Assembly (NCBI GenBank): GCA_003647605.1
Contig: QMND01000043.1
Location: forward strand, 1-5,980
Reading direction: 5' to 3'
From: Candidatus Shapirobacteria bacterium
GTDB taxonomy: Bacteria; Patescibacteriota; Microgenomatia; UBA12405
DNA: 5,980 nucleotides
Part shown: one piece after another, positions 3,555 through 5,980 of the stretch
Layout of the letters: each line of letters begins with the position of its first letter
Numbering within the stretch: position 1 is the stretch's first letter
Program-made: the position numbers and the translations under genes
The notes under the pieces: generated by a model
The model's database searches: none
What the model was told of the DNA's origin: nothing
What the model saw: the letters and a program-made list of their open reading frames with translations, nothing else

Positions 3555-4961
3555 ATGAAAAATAAAAGAAGGATATATAGTCTTGAGAATTTGACTGAAG
3601 AGGAGGTGGCGGTTTGTTTTGCTAAGTGTTCTAGGACTCCAGACAGTTTTGAAGTAATTGCCAAAGAATTAACTGAAGAAAAAAGTAGTAGGTTTCATGA
3701 AAAATGGGTGGTTGGTTATGGACATAGCTCGGTGGCTGAGCATGCAGTAGTAAGATTAGCGATTGAAAATGTATCATTGTTGTCGGTGGAATGGATACAA
3801 GATAACAGGTTGGTTTCTTTTACGGAAAAATCGTCAAGGTATCAGATTTATGACAAAGAACATTATTTTGTGCCGACCGAGATTAAGAAAGATAAAAAGA
3901 TGTTGAAATTATACCGACAGGCGGTAGAGAGTTTGTTGGATACTTATGAAGCTATGATCGAGCCACTGACTGAATTTGTCAGCAAAAGAGAGGGAGAAGA
4001 TTTGCCAGTTTCTAAATTGAGAGGAATGGTGATGGATCAAGCCAGGTTTTTGTTACCGGCAGCCATGTTGACTAATTTGGGTATGACAGCTAATACTAGG
4101 AGTTGGGAATATGCTATATCCAAATGGTTGTCGAGTGGGGTGGATGAGGTGGTGGAAATTGCCAAAGAAGCTAAGGCCAAAATTAAGAAAATTTGTCCGA
4201 CTTTAGTTAAATATGCTGATAAAAACGAATATTTAGCTGATATCTATAATAAGTCGAAAAATTTAGTTAAAGGAGTGTCTAAAGAAAAGGTTTGTAACAG
4301 ACCTGTGCGAGTAGTTGATTGGGACAGGGGAGCTATGGATAAAGTGGTGGCCACTATGCTTTACGGTGGAGGAAGCGGGGATTATAAACAGGCGTTGAGT
4401 TGGGTGAAAAAGAAAGATAAAAAGTGGAAATTGGCTTTTTTGAAAAAGAGGTTGAAGGAGAGAAGTGAGCATGACCATTTGCCGAGGGAGTTTGAAAGTG
4501 TGTTTATTAGTTTTGATGTGTTGAGTGATCAGGGAGCTTATTATGATTTCAAGAGAAACAGAATGATGACTCAGATTAGGCAGGATTTGACCATAGAAAA
4601 CGGCTATATGGTGCCAAAAATGATTAAAGATGTGGGAATGGAAAGGGTTTATATGGAAGCAATTGAGAAGATGGAGGAGATTTATAGGGTGATTAAGAAA
4701 CAGTATCCAAAATCGGCTCAGTATTTGGTAACCAAGGCTCACAATCGCAGATATTTATTGAAGATGAATTTGAGAGAGTTGTTTTATTTTGTTAGATTGA
4801 GAGCTAGAAAGGCGGGTAATTTTGCCTATAGGCGGATGGCTATGATTATGCTGGAGGAGACGAAAAAGAAGTATCCGGAGTTGATGAAGTTGTTTTTTGA
4901 GGAAAAGGAGTTGGATAGCAGGAAAAAGATTGAAAAAGAATATTTTTGGAAGTTTAAGTAA
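3555..4961 (+). CDS. thyX: Double-domain FAD-dependent thymidylate synthase
   Basis: ThyX methylates dUMP to dTMP with methylene-tetrahydrofolate, using FAD and NAD(P)H, and releases tetrahydrofolate. At 468 residues it is about twice the usual 220-250 and holds two ThyX-like halves. Half one has GHSSVAEH (56-63), DNRLVSFTEKSSRY (83-96), which matches the RHRxxSxNExSxRY motif with its first Arg and His changed to Asp and Asn, and NTRSWEY (180-186). Half two has DQGAYYDFKRNRMMTQ (325-340), which keeps Arg-x-Arg as RNR but lacks SxRY, and NLRELFYFVRLR (405-416). Ordinary ThyX builds its sites across tetramer interfaces, so the halves may complete each other. Long ThyX proteins are known elsewhere (Chlamydia, from memory). 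It lies in a run with dcd and glyA. Activity is likely but not certain because of the altered motif. Confidence 0.88.
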   Translation: MKNKRRIYSLENLTEEEVAVCFAKCSRTPDSFEVIAKELTEEKSSRFHEKWVVGYGHSSVAEHAVVRLAIENVSLLSVEWIQDNRLVSFTEKSSRYQIYDKEHYFVPTEIKKDKKMLKLYRQAVESLLDTYEAMIEPLTEFVSKREGEDLPVSKLRGMVMDQARFLLPAAMLTNLGMTANTRSWEYAISKWLSSGVDEVVEIAKEAKAKIKKICPTLVKYADKNEYLADIYNKSKNLVKGVSKEKVCNRPVRVVDWDRGAMDKVVATMLYGGGSGDYKQALSWVKKKDKKWKLAFLKKRLKERSEHDHLPREFESVFISFDVLSDQGAYYDFKRNRMMTQIRQDLTIENGYMVPKMIKDVGMERVYMEAIEKMEEIYRVIKKQYPKSAQYLVTKAHNRRYLLKMNLRELFYFVRLRARKAGNFAYRRMAMIMLEETKKKYPELMKLFFEEKELDSRKKIEKEYFWKFK

Positions 4962-4963
4962 AA

Positions 4964-5146
4964 ATGGACAAAAAAGAAGTTCGACCTGGTTGTTTTAAGG
5001 ATGATGTAAAGGGTTTGTGCGGGGTGGAGGGTTGTGAGTTGGCGGATTTTTGTATACAAAAACGGCAGGTGGGTAAGGTGCCTTTGTCTGCAGGGGCTAC
5101 TGATTGTCCACATCTTATGGAAGGTGGGGTGCCGATGAATAGGTGA
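4964..5146 (+). CDS. Small Cys-rich protein of unknown function
   Basis: The 60-residue product has five Cys (10, 19, 24, 30, 48) and a closing DCPHL (47-51), spaced C-x8-C-x4-C-x5-C-x17-C-P-H. That suggests a zinc or iron-sulfur site, but I recognise no family. There is no membrane segment. It starts 2 nt after the thyX stop and should be co-transcribed with it; a weak GGAAG lies 11 nt before the ATG. Close linkage to a flavoenzyme makes a helper or redox role conceivable, but nothing in the sequence shows this. The regular Cys spacing and the tight join to thyX argue that it is a real gene. Confidence 0.6.
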   Translation: MDKKEVRPGCFKDDVKGLCGVEGCELADFCIQKRQVGKVPLSAGATDCPHLMEGGVPMNR

Positions 5147-5175
5147 TTGAATCTGAATTGTTTTTGGTATAGAAT
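5147..5175 (+). promoter_or_regulatory. Promoter of the HAD-family gene (leaderless start)
   Basis: TTGAAT (5147-5152), a 17-base spacer and TAGAAT (5170-5175) come 5 nt before the ATG at 5181. The -35 begins directly behind the stop of the Cys-rich ORF. An overlapping reading, TGgTATAGA (5165-5173), is also possible. There is no Shine-Dalgarno sequence. The arrangement matches dcd almost base for base (TAGAAT-N5-ATG). Confidence 0.7.
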
Positions 5176-5180
5176 ATATT

Positions 5181-5813
5181 ATGGGGTTAACAAATCGAGA
5201 GGGAGAGGTGAGTGCAGGTAGTGGTGTTAGTTTGGTTAAAATAACTGATTTAAATCAACTTCCAGATAAATTAAGTAAAATTCCGGTGGGGGTACTATTG
5301 CTTGATTCTGATGGAACCACTAGAAATGGACGGAAGTCTTTGTTGAGGGGGAGACCGGGAGAAGTGCCTAGGTCGTCTTTAGAAATGGTGGAAGGTTTAA
5401 TAGGAAGAGGTTGGCAAGTGGCCGTTGTTACTAACCAACCGGCTGAAGGGCATCAAATAGCTAGGTTTTGGGGACGAATAAGACAATATCCATATTTTCC
5501 TGAGGTATGGAGGCGGATGAGTGTGCCTGTTTTTGGGGCTGGTTGGGATTTTTTATGGAATAGGGCTAAGACATGGCAATCGACTTTAGTTAAAGTATTG
5601 GTTTGGATGGAAGATTTCGAGATGTTGAGAATGGGTATTGGTAGTTTGGTTATGGTAGGAGATAGACAGGGAGATGTTGATTTCATCGATAGGTTGAAAG
5701 TAGAGGTGAAACAGAGAGTAATGGATGTATCACCTTGTTTAATGTTTAAGTTGCCTGGATTAGAGGATAGTTCATCTATATTGGTACGAAGATTAGCCCC
5801 TTTGGTGCCTTAA
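5181..5813 (+). CDS. HAD-superfamily phosphatase, class III-like
   Basis: HAD enzymes hydrolyse phosphomonoesters through an Asp nucleophile. The 210-residue product has motif I LLLDSDGTTR (39-48) with nucleophile D42 and acid/base D44, motif II VAVVTNQ (80-86) with T84, a possible motif III Lys (K130 or K138), and motif IV MVGDRQGDVDF (158-168) with D161 and D165. TNQ after motif II recalls the histidinol-phosphatase and heptose-bisphosphatase (HisB-N/GmhB) branch, but the Cys-rich zinc loop of GmhB is missing, so the substrate is unknown. The start is fixed by the promoter 5 nt upstream. About 35 residues precede motif I, longer than usual. It sits between thyX and glyA; a nucleotide or sugar-phosphate substrate is possible but unsupported. 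Confidence 0.8.
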   Translation: MGLTNREGEVSAGSGVSLVKITDLNQLPDKLSKIPVGVLLLDSDGTTRNGRKSLLRGRPGEVPRSSLEMVEGLIGRGWQVAVVTNQPAEGHQIARFWGRIRQYPYFPEVWRRMSVPVFGAGWDFLWNRAKTWQSTLVKVLVWMEDFEMLRMGIGSLVMVGDRQGDVDFIDRLKVEVKQRVMDVSPCLMFKLPGLEDSSSILVRRLAPLVP

Positions 5814-5819
5814 GAAGTG

Positions 5820-5825
5820 TATAAT
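5820..5825 (+). promoter_or_regulatory. glyA -10 element (leaderless start)
   Basis: A perfect TATAAT is followed by TAAAAA and the glyA ATG at 5832, six bases away. It starts 6 nt after the stop of the HAD gene. No clear -35 is seen at the right distance. No Shine-Dalgarno sequence lies between it and the ATG. Confidence 0.65.
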
Positions 5826-5831
5826 TAAAAA

Positions 5832-5980
5832 ATGGCCGGTGAGATTTTTGATTTAATTAAAAAAGAGGAAGATAGACAAAAGAGCCAAATTCATTTGATA
5901 CCGAGTGAAAATTTTGCTTCGGAGGCGGTTAGGCGAGCGGTGGCTAGTTGTTTGACTAACAAATATGCGGAAGGTTATCC
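5832..5980 (+). CDS. glyA: Serine hydroxymethyltransferase, N-terminal part (runs off the window)
   Basis: GlyA is a PLP enzyme that converts serine and tetrahydrofolate to glycine and methylene-tetrahydrofolate, the one-carbon donor for ThyX. The first 49 residues are visible. [17 protein letters not shown] (21-37) and [10 protein letters not shown] (41-50; the last codon is incomplete but any third base gives Pro) are the family's highly conserved N-terminal motifs. The start is set by the TATAAT six bases upstream and agrees with the usual length before IPSEN. The gene continues beyond 5980. Its place behind dcd and thyX ties C1 supply to dTMP synthesis. Confidence 0.95.
   Translation, partial: MAGEIFDLIKKEEDRQKSQIHLIPSENFASEAVRRAVASCLTNKYAEGY

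Noticed and set aside
4941..4946. TATTTT as a -10 for the Cys-rich ORF
   Set aside because: It is 17 nt from the ATG and within thyX, without a -35; co-transcription with thyX is simpler.

Overview
The window looks like a chromosomal piece of a Candidate Phyla Radiation (Patescibacteria) bacterium, probably of the Microgenomates type. This is an inference from gene content, the small tightly packed genes, the moderately low GC and the GC-rich palindromes scattered between genes; no marker gene proves it. UGA is used as a stop (abiEi and the 60-residue ORF), so the genetic code looks standard rather than the UGA=Gly code of Gracilibacteria.

Left part (1-1980): a doubtful C-terminal gene fragment at the edge, then an abiEi-abiEii toxin-antitoxin pair on the minus strand. 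A perfect 38-bp inverted repeat (85-122 and 1855-1892) brackets the pair. Three copies of a hairpin repeat family lie around it, with a 19-25 nt box that twice sits just behind the stop codon of a minus-strand gene. A long imperfect hairpin (about 1736-1818) lies upstream of the abiE promoter. That promoter is near-consensus and leaves a leader of only about 4 nt.

Middle and right part (1984-5980): a DedA-family membrane protein on the minus strand, diverging from a plus-strand run: dCTP deaminase (dcd), a small single-pass membrane protein, a double-length ThyX, a 60-residue Cys-rich protein, a HAD-family phosphatase and the start of glyA (serine hydroxymethyltransferase). Dcd, ThyX and GlyA form a short route to dTMP: dCTP to dUTP or dUMP, then methylation by ThyX using methylene-tetrahydrofolate, which GlyA supplies. 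The Dcd sequence resembles the bifunctional dUMP-forming type. ThyX releases tetrahydrofolate, so no dihydrofolate reductase is needed. The two ThyX halves keep different parts of the usual active site.

Two features cover the whole window. First, six of the nine supported starts (abiEi, dedA, dcd, thyX, the HAD gene, glyA) have a -10 hexamer ending only 5-10 nt before the ATG and no usable Shine-Dalgarno sequence, so their mRNAs are probably leaderless. Second, the plus strand is rich in G over C under genes of both orientations. The minus-strand abiE proteins are accordingly almost free of Gly and Val, which fits a strong replication-strand bias.
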